Assembly: GCA_009760855.2 (NCBI GenBank)
Contig: WPIO01000007.1
Span: 5,716,001 to 5,780,000, forward strand
DNA length: 64,000 nt
Direction: 5' to 3'
DNA from: Cristatella mucedo
Taxonomy: Eukaryota > Bryozoa > Phylactolaemata > Cristatellidae
The notes beneath the pieces were generated by a model. That model was not told the origin of the DNA. It saw only the letters and a list, made by a program, of their open reading frames with translations, and did not search any database. Numbering within the stretch: position 1 is the first letter of the stretch; every line of letters begins with the position of its first letter. A program made the position numbers and the translations under genes. This document shows positions 12,085 through 24,290 of this stretch, in pieces.

Positions 12085-12245
12085 GGAAAGGCCGAGCTGG
12101 TTTGGTCTAGCTGTTAAGGTGCTCACCCCGACTACGGTCTGACTGAGGTCGTGGGCTCGAGCCCCGAGGCATATGTGAAGCGCCTGAATAGAGATTAAGT
12201 TCTCTTAGGGTGCTATATAAATGAATTATTTATTATTTATTAAAG
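12085..12245 (+). mobile_element. SINE-B, tRNA-derived
   Basis: The copy starts near an A-box-like TGGTCTAGCTGTTAAGG, carries a B-box-like GGGCTCGAGCCCC, and ends with a tail (GCGCCTGAATAGAGATTAAG, then GTGCTATATAAATG) and an ATT-rich run. Both internal polymerase III boxes are close to consensus. The tail is nearly that of LINE family 1. Confidence 0.75.
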
Positions 12246-12399
12246 GCAGATCCAATTGTGAATGATGTCAGCACAGTTGATGGCCCAAGGGGGGGTAGAC
12301 CGTGAACGTCAACTACGGATCGCATCGAAGCATTCGCTAGGTCCTAATAAATCGTCCTTGGTGTGCTTGTGCTTGCAGAGACTGCATGTTATCACTAAC

Positions 12400-12495
12400 C
12401 ACGTTTTACATGCTTCTTTACAGCAGATTTAAAGTGCCTAGAAAGAGATTTAGTACTCTGATAATGCTATACAAATGTATTATAATTATTATCAG
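12400..12495 (+). mobile_element. LINE family 1 tail fragment
   Basis: Short piece with ACTAACCACG, then AAAGTGCCTAGAAAGAGATT and GCTATACAAATG, ending in an ATT run. This is only the 3' end of the LINE. Confidence 0.55.
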
Positions 12496-12589
12496 ACACT
12501 GTATCGGCTCATGATAGATCAAACCGATATCCTTGGGATCCCATCTCACATTACCAAAACCTGATCGTATAACGTTTTGGCTCCATATA

Positions 12590-12690
12590 ACAACAACAAC
12601 AATAATAATAATACACTTGATAAAGCGCCCTCGGAGAACTCAATCTCTCTCTAGGTGCTTTACATTTGCTGCAAAGGAAAATGCAGTTAA
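12590..12690 (-). mobile_element. LINE family 1 tail fragment
   Basis: A reverse-orientation tail: an AAT run, CACTTGATAAAGCGCCCTC, GAGAACTCAATCTCTCTCTA, then TTTACATTTGCTGCAAAGG. The LINE body is missing. It lies 95 bases from a tail in the opposite orientation. Confidence 0.6.
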
Positions 12691-12839
12691 AGCAGCATGA
12701 TTTCCACCCATCAAAAAAGTTAATTGTCTTTCCCTGGGCCACTAGGGTACTAATTGGACAGTCTTTAAAACAACGGCTGCCTCGGCCCACTAGGATGCTT
12801 TCAATCGACAAACTTTCAAATATTGACAGGCTCAACTAG

Positions 12840-13735
12840 TTACCTTGCTACTATTGAAGAACAAACGAATAGCAAAAGGAACTTTATTTAGAAACTTTCA
12901 GTATTACTTTCAAAGTCCACAAACCAAAGCTGCACTGCTGAAATAGCTGCTGTCTCCGAGTGGTAGAAAATGTCTTCCTAATGTGCTCGGTGACCAAAAG
13001 GCACATATTGTTGGTGATCGGGATCTCTCGAGTAAATAATCCAATGAACACGGTAACCAATGCAACCCTCCCCCTGCATAATTACTGGCAACTTCCACTG
13101 ACTCTGCTCTATCTTTGCAACGAGATACTCGTCTTTCTCTGGCCAGAACAAGGATAGACGTTTCCTTGCAGCTGTTGTGAATATTGTTTGAGTGCATTTT
13201 TCAAGCCTTGAATCATTCGAAACGACCTAACCTTACGGCATTTTTCCTCAACAGATACCAACTATGGAGAATTACTGGAAATAGCTCTAAACTTGATTGC
13301 TGCTGCTAAGAAACTGTTACACTACAGCAGCTCAATAGTGCACCACTAAAAGTCTTATCCTCCGCTAGAAGAGAGCTTAAAACTGATACTTCACAATACG
13401 GCACCTACTAAAGGCAAACATCTAGAGAATATGTTTTTGCATGTTTTCATTACTACACAGCCTTAAACTCACTCTAGTTCTCTGGCAATTCCTACCGGAA
13501 CTAAGCCTAATCTTTTTCCATATATCGTCCAGGCCACCGACTTGCACCCTGTAAATAGCACCACGATTTCTAGATGGCATGCCCCAAGAAGCACCCCATC
13601 AACAAAGTTTATGAACAGATCAGGGAGTATTTCATTTACCTGGGTGAAGTTTATATAGCTGACCCACCCACGACAAGTGCAGTGATTTTTTTGCTCTGGC
13701 ATTTGACAGAGCAAGCGGCGGGGCCTCTGTATCCA
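12840..13735. other. Intronic sequence, nothing recognised
   Basis: AT-rich sequence with only short chance frames on both strands. No repeat family, RNA gene or splice-bounded coding segment could be supported. Confidence 0.4.
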
Positions 13736-13739
13736 CTAT

Positions 13740-13885
13740 TAATAATATAATTCATTTGTATAGCGCCCCAAGAGAACTTAATCACTATTCAGGCGCTTCA
13801 CATATGCCTCGGGGCTCGAGCCCACGACCTCAGTCAGACCTTGGTCGGGGTGAGCACCTTAACCGCTAGACCAAACCAGCTTGGC
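13740..13885 (-). mobile_element. SINE-B, tRNA-derived
   Basis: A reverse copy with the tail (ATTTGTATAGCGCCCCAAG), B-box (GGGGCTCGAGCCCACGACC) and A-box (CTTAACCGCTAGACCAAACC) in mirror order. It agrees closely with the copies at 12085-12245 and 43225-43372. Confidence 0.75.
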
Positions 13886-15420
13886 GTTGCAGTGACACTT
13901 AGTTTATTGATTTGATGCCAGTGGCGATTTTAAAATATGTGAATATCTCACCGTCACGTGATGCGGGTGTGTCGTAAGAGCTCAAGTCCTTCCGAAATGC
14001 CGCGATTTCAGCTAAATGATGTCTACAGGCCAAAGGTAACACGGTTCTACAAAATTCGTTTTCGGGCACTGGGCAAACACCACCTTTCTTTCCTGTCCTC
14101 ACACTTCTTGTATCGAAATAGTCCATTTACAGGTGAATCTACAAGTCGGCTGTCTCAATTTGCACAATCAGCAGTAACAAGTGAACAGCCGATTTTTATG
14201 TGCTGGTAGGTACAACAGCTTTTCATCTTCTTGGAGTGGTGACCGAGACCCTCCAAATCCTTCCTTCCTTCATCCTGTCATCCACATTCTGCCCTTAGAC
14301 CACTTGGTGATCCGTTTCGTCTGCTAACAGCTAAGCATGCAGGAAGATGCACGAGGTCTCAAGCACGGTGCACCAGAGCCCTTAAATGCCAGCAAAAGAA
14401 CGAATAGTAAATTGTGTTCCATTAAAGCTGAAGGTAAGAGATTTCGGTTGGTCAACACCGGAACTCTCGGAAGCGGGATATGAAAATTCGTATGTTAGCG
14501 ATGCAACATCGCATGCCTCATAACCATATCTAGGAAAAACCACATACCTCTCCAGACAAAAAAGAAATAAGATATGACGCTCAAAAGCCTGAAAATAACT
14601 GTTACAGCACCCCCACCCGAAGCAGCCATTTCCGTGCTGTTCACTTCCTTGACTGTGCTCTTGAATTCGATATGCCTCTCACTTTCTCTTTATCGGGTGA
14701 CGTGGAGTCTGTTTGCTTACGCTGAGTGTACCGAAAGCCTCCGGGCTTCGAGTAGGCAATAGAAAAGTCAACAGTATAACAGCCACTTAATTCTTGTTGC
14801 TTAGTGGGGTTAAAAACAAAGACACATAGCAAAGCCTGGCTGGAGCTAGACAAATAGCAAACGATCTCACAGGGCAATAAAGTCTGAAAAAACATACTTA
14901 AAGCCTTATTGTCATTTACTAATAGAATAAGAAACTTACTTAAAGCATTATTGTCTTTTACTAATAGAAGAAGCTTCAAAGGACTCAGGCACTTACAGCA
15001 CGCTTAGTTCAGCAGCGCCAAATGAGCGCTCCGAGGCTTAGGACCAGCTTCGCAGAAGGTGTCTAAAGATTCGACTTCCCTGATAAATCGGCTCCGATTT
15101 CCCTCTGGTCTGGGTTACCACAACACAACATCTTGGGAGGAGGCGTCAAGGCACATGACTGTCAAGACAGAGAAGCAGCCACTACTTAAAGCCTACCGGC
15201 TGTACCAACCGACCAATCAAAATTTCAGGGTGTGCCACATACACCCCTACGACCAAAACAGCAATGGCCATATTTTACACACTCGAGTTTCAGCAAGGTG
15301 TTCAGGATAAATCTCTGAACATGTGATATTTATGCTTTGTGGCAACGGTTTCACCGACTTCACCAGAGAAGCTGTCCTACGTTTGCGTAAGGAATGAACA
15401 AACAAAACACCTAACCTTGT
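13886..15420. other. Intronic sequence, nothing coding recognised
   Basis: Apart from a 42-base tandem duplication at 14890-14973, I see no repeat family or exon here. Short frames on both strands lack any family motif. Confidence 0.4.
14890..14973. repeat. 42-bp tandem duplication
   Basis: Two consecutive 42-base units, each containing ACTTAAAGC, TTATTGTC and TTTACTAATAGAA, differ at a few positions. It is a simple local duplication inside the PISD intron. Confidence 0.8.
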
Positions 15421-15424
15421 TATT

Positions 15425-15560
15425 CGGTTGTTTGTAGAGCATGCTACCACTAACCATTCGATCACACTTCCTCTGTAGCAAATGTACAGTGCCTAGAAAG
15501 AGATTGAGTTCTCTGAGTGTGCTATATCAAATGCATTTCTATTATTATTATTATGATTAT
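15425..15560 (+). mobile_element. LINE family 1 tail fragment
   Basis: It carries GAGCATGCTACCACTAACCA, then ACAGTGCCTAGAAAGAGATT, the GTGCTATATCAAATG end and an ATT microsatellite. It is a 5'-truncated LINE insertion limited to the 3' UTR end. Confidence 0.6.
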
Positions 15561-15669
15561 GTTACTTAGCACTACATATTTTCTATAAACACCTTTCCTA
15601 TATGCGTACCTTTATTTCTTTTACCCTGTTCCCTACAACACAACAACGATGACTGCAGCCATGAACTTA

Positions 15670-18600
15670 ATGTAATGTAATGTATCTCTGTCTGTAACTC
15701 CGCCAAGCCATAAAGACTATGTGGGTGTTATGCACGAGAGTTTTGTAATGCGCACTGACAGCCTAAGCGGCTTTCGGTGTGCATTCGGTAGCAAACAGAC
15801 TTCATCTCACGCAACGAAGAGAAAGTGGGAAGCATAGCAGAGTCAGGAGAGCAGTTGAGGTAGTGAGTAGCATGGAAGTAGCAGCTCAGGACGGCTGGAA
15901 AGGATGAGCCATAGTCGGCAGCAGGAGAGTAGATGTCATTGTGTAAGAATCGCAGAATGAGTTCCACACTCTAGGACCTGCAGATCGAAAGCTTCTGTCG
16001 CCAACGGTCTTTAAGCGCAGGAAATAGAACAGCTGATGTATTGTCCATACAGCACCTGGGGGAACGAGGAGGTTGAAACTGGTGCAGCAGTTCAGCTAGG
16101 TATGGAGGGGCCAAGCCGTGGCAGGCCTTGTGGGTCAACTTTGCTCTGTATCTGTTGATCAATCGGCAGCCATCCAAGCTCTTTTAGCAAAGGAGATGCG
16201 TGGTCAAACCTCTGGGACTTGGAAACTAGCCTTGCAGCCATATTCATAGCCAGCTGCAGTGGCCTAGTTGCTTTTTTTGGTAACCCAGCTAAAATGGAAT
16301 TACAATAATCAAGCCGAGACAGAACTAAGTAGCTAGTTAAATTTTTTGCAAGCCACTGTGGAAGACAGGTTCAAATCTTAGATAGGGACCTGACACGATG
16401 GCTAGCTGTGGAAGCATGTTCTTAAGGAAGCTTTTAAAACTTGGGCAGTTGTCGAAGACGACACCTAAATTTCGAGCACACGGTGACGGTCGCACGACAG
16501 CATCACCTTTTAAAGACCAAAGCCTTTTAATCCAGCCAAATGCTTAGGGCGTCCTATGAGCAGCAGTTAAGTTTTATCGTCATTCAGTTTAAAGAAATTA
16601 TCCGACATCCAGGATTGAATGTCGGCAAAGCAAGCATTCAGTTTCTCAGTTGCTGTAGCAGATTCTGACGATTTGAATGACAAATACAGCTGAGTATCGT
16701 CAGCATGAAAGTGATATCCTGCTCCCTGGGCCTTAATCAATTTTCCTACGGGTTGAGTATAAATGGAGAACAGCAAGGGACCGAGGATGGACCCTTAAAG
16801 GACTCTGGACAAGTGACCCTTCTCGTGTGCAAGACCTGACCCTCAGATGACACGGATTGAACACGACCCGAAAAGTAAGATTTAAACCACACCAGTGCCT
16901 CGCCGACCAGACCAACCGTAGTGCTCAATCGCTCAAGTAGGACATCGTGATCAATGGTGTCGAAGGCAGCTGATAGATCTAGCAGAGCTAGGGCAGTGAC
17001 ATTCCCGTCATCGTTGCCAAATAGAATTTCATTGTTAATATGGAGGAGAGCAGTTTCAGTGGAGTGCTGTCTCTTGAACCCCGATTGAAATGTTTCAGTA
17101 ATTTCATTCTTTTCAATGTGTGTAACTAGCTACTTATTGGCAATTTGTTCAAGAATCTTTGACAAAAAAGGAAGAAAGGAAACTGGGCGATAGTTTGCAA
17201 GGACCTCTGTATCTAATCCAGGCTTTTTAAGTATGAGTCTAACGATTGTCGATTTGAAGGACTTGGATACGACCCCTTTTTCCAAAGAAACATTAAAAAT
17301 CTCGGTTATGGCAGGGCTAAGTTGGTCTGCCAGTGAAGACCACGGAGATGATGGTATAGGGTCTTCAGGAGACAAGCTCTTTTTACTAGATCTTATAAAG
17401 GTAGCCACATCGCATGCAGAAACCTCGGAAAAACTTTTGAGGAAGGTCACAGGTTCTGATTCCACAATTGCTTTACTCAGAGGGGGCTTGGAATGTGCAC
17501 AATTTTTTCAATAAAGAAGGATGAAAACTTTTCGGCTGAGCCGTTATAATATATGGGGAGTCAGACCTCTCAGCATTTGCCAGTAATTTGTTTACTGTCT
17601 TATAAATCTATTTTGGGTCCGACTGGCAGGACTTCAGTTGTCGAGTGAAGAAAAAAGCCCTGGCTTTTTTCAGCTTCTAGGTGCAAACTCGAAGGAAGTC
17701 TTTGAAATTGATTGAGATCTGCAACAGACCCCGATTCTTAAAACGACGTTCAAGCCTGCGCTTGATCCGGTGCATATTTTGAAGTTTTTTTTTGGTAAAT
17801 TGAAAGGAATCTCCACGACTCTGTACAAGGATAGAATGAACGGGAGCATACTTGTCAAGAGCACCCCTGAGTGTCATGTTCACTGCATCAGTGAGGGTAT
17901 CGAGGCTGTCGGTCGAGTCTGGGGGCAGATCAAGAAGACTTGTATCACAAACAGATTTAAAAAATGTATCAATGCTTTTTAAGTTACGTCGCTGGACAAC
18001 TTCGACCTTACCCTGTACGCACAAGGAAGCAGGATCAGTAAACGAGACTGAACAATGATCCGAGCAGGTCAGCAAGCACACACACCTCAAGGTCAGTGGG
18101 GGAGACATCCTTAGTCATCACGAGAGCTAGAATATGGCCACCGACGTGGGTGGTATGATTAACGTGTTGGACCAAGCACACCTCAAGGTCAGTGGGGGAG
18201 ACATCCTTAGTCATCACGAGAGCTAGAATATGGCCACCGACGTGGGTGGTATGATTAACGTGTTGGACCAAACCAAAATTCTCCAGATAGTCAAGAAATG
18301 AACAGACCAGGCTGTCGCTAGGGCTGTCAACGTGAATATTGAAGTCTCCAGCAATCAGTAACAGCCTGTCACACCCAAAGATTGTTGAAAGGAACTCCAA
18401 AAACTTCTCTATAAACAAGTTTAGACAGCCAGAAGGAGGTCGGTATATCACAACAGCGAGAGACATTGTCTTTGATGAGGAGCTAATTGCAACTGATTCA
18501 AACGATGGCCCATGCGAAAGACTGCATATCTTTATTGGAACAAGGCGTCATCCAAGTTTCGGTCTACGGGCGTTAGCCTGGCAGCTTCCAGGGAATTCTC

Positions 18601-18740
18601 TGTCTTGCCTAGCCTCCTGCATTAAAACAGGGGGTTGTGGGCAGACTAAGTGGTCCACTACAGTCGTGCTAAGCGATTACATACCCAAGAGGGAGAGTAT
18701 ACATGGTTTCACTAAGAGTACTGAATAGTATCAGCACGCC
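15670..18740 (-). mobile_element. LINE family 2 (CR1/L2-like) with endonuclease and reverse transcriptase
   Basis: This is the longest LINE in the window. On the minus strand, from right to left, it shows an AP-endonuclease part (YRPPSG, then IAGDFNIHVDS, then a THVGGHILALV block in a duplicated segment, then CSDHCSVSF in another frame). After it come an N-terminal RT part (FKSTIVRLILKKPGLD, NYRPVSFLPFLSKILEQ) and RT motifs ([24 protein letters not shown], where the usual Tyr of YADD is His; FFKLNDDKT). A CR1/L2-type C-terminus (16177-15971) follows. The 3' UTR has the family 2 hairpin near 15750-15790 and a tail of ATACATT words near 15670. Several frameshifts make it inactive. Family 2 differs clearly from family 1 in sequence and in tail. 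Confidence 0.82.
18085..18270. repeat. 96-bp in-frame tandem duplication inside the LINE endonuclease
   Basis: A block beginning CCTCAAGGTCAGTGGGGGAG occurs at 18085 and again at 18181. The two copies are identical for about 90 bases. The 96-base period is 32 codons, so the endonuclease frame stays open while its QHVNHTTHVGGHILALVMT segment appears twice. The near identity means a recent duplication or an assembly artefact. Confidence 0.9.
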
Positions 18741-18844
18741 ATAACGCAGCTGGGGCGCATGTAAAGGTCAGATTTTCGGCACAACGACAAACATATGTTC
18801 AGCACCAACAAACATACAGGACCATGTCGCCCAGACCAGCCACT

Positions 18845-19130
18845 GACAAATAATAATAATAATAATATTGCACTTGATAAAGCGCCCTCAGAGAACTTAA
18901 TCTCTTTCTAGGCGCTTTACATTTGCTGCAAAGTGAAATGCAATTGAATGGTAAGTAAAATCATGCTTGAAAAACAAACAAAATTGATAATATGGTTAGG
19001 GGTGACATGCACAGGGTCAGCATGCAAATGTGGTTAGTGGCAGCATGCACAGTGTCAGCACGCATAACCACATGAAGGACGAGTCACAGGGACCCACTAA
19101 ATGCTGTCCTAAAAAGGTGTGTTTTTAAGT
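18845..19130 (-). mobile_element. LINE family 1 3' end
   Basis: An AAT run is followed by the reverse tail (CACTTGATAAAGCGCCCTC), the 3' UTR words GGTTAGGGGTGACATGC and GTGGCAGCATGCACAGTGTC, and the last coding bases. The body is truncated near 19130, about 86 bases from the PISD splice donor. Confidence 0.75.
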
Positions 19131-19216
19131 TACTAAGCCCACTGAGCCCACTGAGCTGCACCGGCAATCACTCGGAAGAAGAATGATGCAGCCAGCGTTG
19201 CACAATGGCATCTCAC

Positions 19217-19383
19217 CTGCCAGTCCCTTGCAACACGTTGTGGCACTATGATACCCTTCTTTCGCCGCTCTCGATCCAGTATGTGAGACCACTGCTGGTA
19301 TGCAACCAGTCCAAAGCCAACTCCGATGGGGATGGGCACCCACTTCCAACTAAATAGTCTCCTTGACGTCTTATTGGCTGCAC
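19217..19383 (-). CDS. PISD: Phosphatidylserine decarboxylase, membrane-anchor exon
   Basis: Two bases plus 55 codons give AANKTSRRLFSWKW, then VPIPIGVGFGLVAYQQW, then a basic linker ending VARDWQ. The hydrophobic run fits the single inner-membrane anchor that precedes the decarboxylase domain in mitochondrial PISD. The donor is CTGGCAG/GTGAGA, and joining in phase 0 gives [14 protein letters not shown], which fits the family at that junction. The acceptor is inferred at TGCTATTTTTAG; an alternative upstream acceptor near 19459 would add residues. The frame has no convincing start Met with a targeting peptide nearby, so at least one more exon should lie to the right. The exon stands between two LINE family 1 copies. 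Confidence 0.75.
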
Positions 19384-19677
19384 CTAAAAATAGCACAAGC
19401 CTTAGGCATGATCCAGCTGTTCTTGTGATGCCACTACAAATCGCTGGTATGGTTTCAGCTGTATTGAAATAAGAAATCACGCTGCCCAAATTGAAAGAGC
19501 ATGGTCTGGATAAACCGGCTCTCCTCACTGACTGTCTCCCCCTCCAAGCAAAGCAAGAGGAGTCACGAGCATTATGCATTATGATGCGTTGCTCACAATT
19601 AGTCAAGATTAGTCATGATAACCATAATTAGTCAAGAGCATTATAATTTCCTTATACACCGAGAGGCAAAGCATTGC

Positions 19678-20965
19678 AGTAATAATAATAATAATAATGC
19701 ACTTGATAAAGCGCCCTCAGAGAACTGAATCTCTCTCTAGGCACTTTATATTTGCTGCAAAGTGAAATGCAGATGAATGGTGAGTACAATCATGCTTGAT
19801 AAACAAACAAAATGAATAACATGGTTAGGGGTGACATGCACAGGGTCAGCATGCAAATTTGGTTAGTGGCAGCATGCACAGTGTCAGCACGCATAAGCAC
19901 ATCAAGGACGAATCACAGGGACCCACTAAATGCTGTCCTAAATAGGTGTTTTTAAATTCTTTTTAAATGTGGTCAGGTCCGCGGATGTTCTGGCGCGCAG
20001 GTCGGGAGGGAGTTCCAGGCTTTGGGAGCATACGAACTAAATGCACGGTCTCCAAAGGATTTAAGGTTTGTACGAGGTATTTCTAGACTGTTGGATTCCA
20101 AAAAGCGGGTGGTACGATGCTTGGCCTGATGGGGGAGTATATCTCAGAGATAGGCTGGAGCCAAAGAATGAAGTGACCTAAAAGTGAGCGACAAAACCTT
20201 GAAGTCAATCCGTTGCTTGACTGGTAGCCAGTGCAGGTCGGCGAGAAGTGGTGTAATGTGGCAACTGCGACGCTCACGACAGACAAGCCTAGCTGCAGAG
20301 TTTTGCACCAGCTGCAATCGCCTGATCGCACATGCTGGTAGGCCAGCGAGCAGTGAGTTGCAGAAGTCGAGACGGGATGTCATGAATGCATGGACCAACT
20401 TAGATGTGATATCCTTATCTAAACAAGCCCGAATTTTAGCAATGTTATGAAGCTGAAAATAGGCAGATTTGACTGTGGAGCTGATATGGTCGTCTAACTA
20501 GAGGTCGCTTTGGAATATGACACCTAGATTTCGAGCTGATTCAACCGGAGATATGCTGGCAGAGCCAATTTTGAGTTTCAGCCTTTCCAATTTGTGAATC
20601 ACACATGGTTTGCCTATAACTAGTAAGTTAGTTTTATCGTCATTTAGTTTCAGAAGTATTTGCTGCCATCCATGTGCAGATGTCATCAATACATGCAGCA
20701 AGTGAGTTTAGAGAATTTGAGGTGCTCGAAGGCTGGGAGGGATCAAAGCAAAGGTACAACTGAGTGTCATCCGCATAGAAGTGAAAGCCTAGATTGTGCT
20801 TGGCAATCACATCAGCAAGAGGGAGAGTATAAACCGTGAAAAGAACCAGACCTAGCACGGAGTCCTGAGGTACTCCATATTTCAGAGGTACTTCAGATGA
20901 TCTTTGTCCATTCACATCAATACTCTGGAGTCTCCCACTGAGATAGGACCTGAACCACTGCAGAG
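19678..20965 (-). mobile_element. LINE family 1 copy, 5'-truncated
   Basis: It begins with an AAT microsatellite and the reverse tail. Then come the 3' UTR, the C-terminal coding part (LDFCNSLLAGLPACAIRRLQ near 20380-20320) and RT motif C ([14 protein letters not shown] near 20780). The RT is cut off in the block LKYGVPQDSVLGLVLF and ends near 20965. Frameshifts at about 20640 and 20490 break the frame. It is the best local reference for the SINE-free sequence at the 2485 insertion. Confidence 0.8.
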
Positions 20966-21429
20966 TAGTGCCAGTGATGCCAGTAGGCTTCTAGCCTCTC
21001 GATACTGCTGAGGCGATTGTGCTGCAAGTGCTTACTGACATCCTTAGCCAGGGCAACAACAAAGCAGGAGGTACACAGCAGTACTAGTGCTTCTCCCAGC
21101 TGAAAATGACTCTGCGGATCATGAGAACTAGTTAGTGCAGCTGGCTTCTGCTGGAGACCCAAGCCTGGTTTTCGAAACTGAGTGCAGTCCTAACTCAAAA
21201 GAATAGACGGTTTTCCCAGTGGCAGCAAGAATTTGTAGGGCAACCACATACCGACACGACTTGGCCCTATCTCCATCTCGGCCGATACAAAAGTACACGG
21301 CTCTTTCTCTCTTTCTCTCTCTCCATGGCTGAGCCGGCCACTGACCGGGGTGCACAATTCTCTAAAAGCATCACTGGATGCTCATGAAGTTACTTTACTG
21401 GTCAGCATTCGTGTCGCTGCTATAAGCAT

Positions 21430-21570
21430 TAGCATCTTCGGTTCTGGTCTGGCACAGAGGTAACATGCTAGCCTTTCATGACCATTGTCATGGGCTCGAG
21501 CCCTGATGCATATGCAAAGCACCTGGGTAGAGATTAAGTTCTCTTACGGACTATACACAAATGAATACTT
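21430..21570 (+). mobile_element. SINE-B, tRNA-derived
   Basis: It shows TGGTCTGGCACAGAGGTAAC in the A-box region, GGGCTCGAGCCCTGATGC at the B-box, then a tail with GTAGAGATTAAGTTCTCTTA and an AT-rich end. It is more diverged than the other SINE-B copies. Confidence 0.65.
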
Positions 21571-21648
21571 TTTATTTTGTTCGTGCCATTCGTACTGAAC
21601 TTGGAGTGGACCCAATTATTCCCGCATTCTCTTGCAGTGCATATTCAG

Positions 21649-21676
21649 CAAGAGAGAGGGAGAGTGGGGAGAGTGA

Positions 21677-21742
<66 letters not shown>

Positions 21743-21752
21743 GAGAGAGGAA
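21649..21752. repeat. (GA)n microsatellite
   Basis: An impure GA array that is perfect from about 21683 to 21739. The Ser-Leu and Arg-Glu frames read through it are artefacts. Confidence 0.95.
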
Positions 21753-22409
21753 AGAATTGCTTCAACAGCCCCCAAATGTGCAAACCATTGCACATGCATA
21801 GAGCCAACGACCGAAGTAGCAAACAAACCACTCTTCTGATCTTGCTCACACAGGCCCACAGCAAGAAGAATCCTGCTGGCTAATATGCAGGTGCCAGAGC
21901 AGCAGTTTCCTCAGACACTCACATCTAACTCTGGGTGATATGGTGATCATAGGGGGTACATGGAAAGTGACGCGACTTTGCATCACAGAGAAAGTGAAAG
22001 CGGCAACGCTAGATTGGGCAATTTGAGGTTCTGCTTCTCTTTAGCAGCTTCAGCACAAGGAACAGATATGGAGCTTGTGAAAGAGTTGCGCAGTTACTGC
22101 AACAATAGCATCACAATTCTTGCCGGAGCTGCTCTTAATAAGCATACCCAGTATTACAGTTCTAGATATTACATCGACCAGCTTTCTTAAATGGGGGTCT
22201 AGATGGGAGGCTTAATAAAGAGAAGCAGCCGACAAATTAAGGTGAGCAGAAAAGCATTAAGCTAATACCTTTAACGGAAAAGAAGGGGCAGTAGATTTTT
22301 TCACAGTATCAATAAGATTGCTTAGTATCTCGTGTTGACTTTTTGAAGAAAACTCAGCGGGCAGCGTCTGCAGACTGCCCGTTAGCAAAAGTACCAGGAT
22401 AAAAAATTA

Positions 22410-24290
22410 ATAATAAACACTACTACTAAATTATTCGTACTGCACTCAAAGAGAGCTAAATGTCTTTATGGGTGCTTAAAAAATTAACAATAGAAGCAAG
22501 CCTGTCAGGAATGAATAAGTACAGTGTATTTAAGGTGACCAAATAAATTGTGTATTGAATGACTTTGCTTAGACTGCCTTGGTGCGCATTACAAGTTTTA
22601 ATTGTTACCACTCCTAGCATATAACAGCAGATTTTGCAGCACACTGTTGATGAGTGCAGGCAGGGCATACCATAACATCAAGACTGCAGTTGCCATTTGT
22701 AAGGCAACATCAGGCTTGAGGCTCAGACTCAAAAGTCTAAACCACCTCTCACGAACAAGTTTTTAAAGCTAATGCAGAACCATTTTCAATGCTCAACGGT
22801 ACAAAAAAAAACCTTGTCTAAAACAGAAGATCTTCAAACTTCGGTTATAAGGAAACACCTGTATGAATAAGCACTCAAGATGACAATAGCAATAATAAAA
22901 ATAAGTATTGTGTACCCTAAGACAACTTAGTATATATTCGTGTGTTTTATAACTTACTGCAAGAGAAGCAATAACCAAATGAAAAGCAAGGTAGCCTGCT
23001 TTTAGGCAAGCATGCAAAAGCACACAATTATCATTTAAAGACAAGCTTGCCAAAACATCCAAAAGACTCACGACTACTGGTTAGTAGGACCCCATATTAG
23101 TAACAGTCAATCATGCTTAGGTAAGCAAAGCACACACAAGAAAGAAAGGTCCGCTGGATGAGTGGCAATACAAAGGCATGCTGTTGTTGCCTTCTATCGT
23201 GACGTGCCGAGTTAACAACGCATATTCATACGAAAGGACATTTCACTCGGATAAGAGCAATAACTGCATGGAACAGGTAGGTTTTCAGCTTCTTTTTGAA
23301 TGTTGTTGGAGCAGGAGATAACTGTAACTTTGCACGATCTCCGTGAGATTTCAAGTTAGGGGCAAAAGTAGTCGATCTGAGTCAAAATAGAAAATAGAAG
23401 ATGGTGTGCCACTAGCGGCAATAAGTTTTGCAGCACCAGGCCTCCTGTGAGTACTGTTGACATAGGTCAGCCGGTACCTGTTGGAACTACTGCAAATTGT
23501 TATATCAATACTCCAAAAAAAATAAGTTTGCATTCAACGGCTATTCAGAGGTAATTTTTTGGCACCAACTTTTTGCTTAGGACTTCTGAGCCTGAACCCG
23601 GGGAAACCCGGAAGTACGCACATTTGTCGATGCCCCCTTAGCTACCGATAAATGTTCTCAACGTTAAGTCTGTAAAAGTAACCGGACTTGACTGTGAAGC
23701 TAACGTGCTCATCCAATGACAAGCCATTTTGGAAGAGGACACCCAGATTCCGGCTGAGGCTACATGAGTACGCTGGTAGAAGCGATTAGCAGAGCTAGAC
23801 TTTCGGGTCTCTGGGTAGCACTAGGTTTGCCCGCTAAAAAGTAAGTTGGTTTCGACATCAATTAAATTTTAGAAAATGTGCTGCCATCCAAGTCTGAATG
23901 TAAGTAATGCATGCGATTAGGGAGCTGAGAAAATTGAAGATAATGGAAGCCAGAGAAGGATCAATCAAGTGCAAGTATAGCTGCATGTTGTATACATAAA
24001 TATGACAGGCTACATTAATCGTGGCGATTACATCGGCAAGGAGGAGAGTAGAAAATGTGAAAAGGAGTGGATTTAAAACGTATCCTTGAGGTAACCCATA
24101 CATCAAAGGCTCGCCGTAGTGATCGTATTCCATAGACATCTAGTCTGTCAATCCTCCCACTGATATGCGACCTAAACCATTGCAAAACAGTGCCTTCGGT
24201 GCCTAGGCAAGACAAAAGTTGCCTTAGTAAAAGGATTTGGTGAAAAGGGGCATCAAAAGCTACACACAATACAGCAGAACCTGCAGAATG
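22410..24290 (-). mobile_element. Heavily decayed LINE, probably family 1-related
   Basis: A tail-like block stands at 22430-22480. A C-terminal coding-like block at 23270-23360 reads, on the minus strand, LKSHGDRAKLQLSPAPTTFK. RT fragments lie at 24269-23858: AFDAPFHQILLLRQLLSCLG, VLQWFRSHISGR and MYGLPQGYVLNPLLF. Motif C has decayed to IYVYNMQLYLHL, so the catalytic aspartates are lost. About 800 bases between tail and body are unexplained. This is the oldest recognisable LINE here. Confidence 0.6.

Noticed and set aside
21561-21864. Coding frames through the GA array
   Set aside because: They arise only from the microsatellite (Ser-Leu or Arg-Glu runs).
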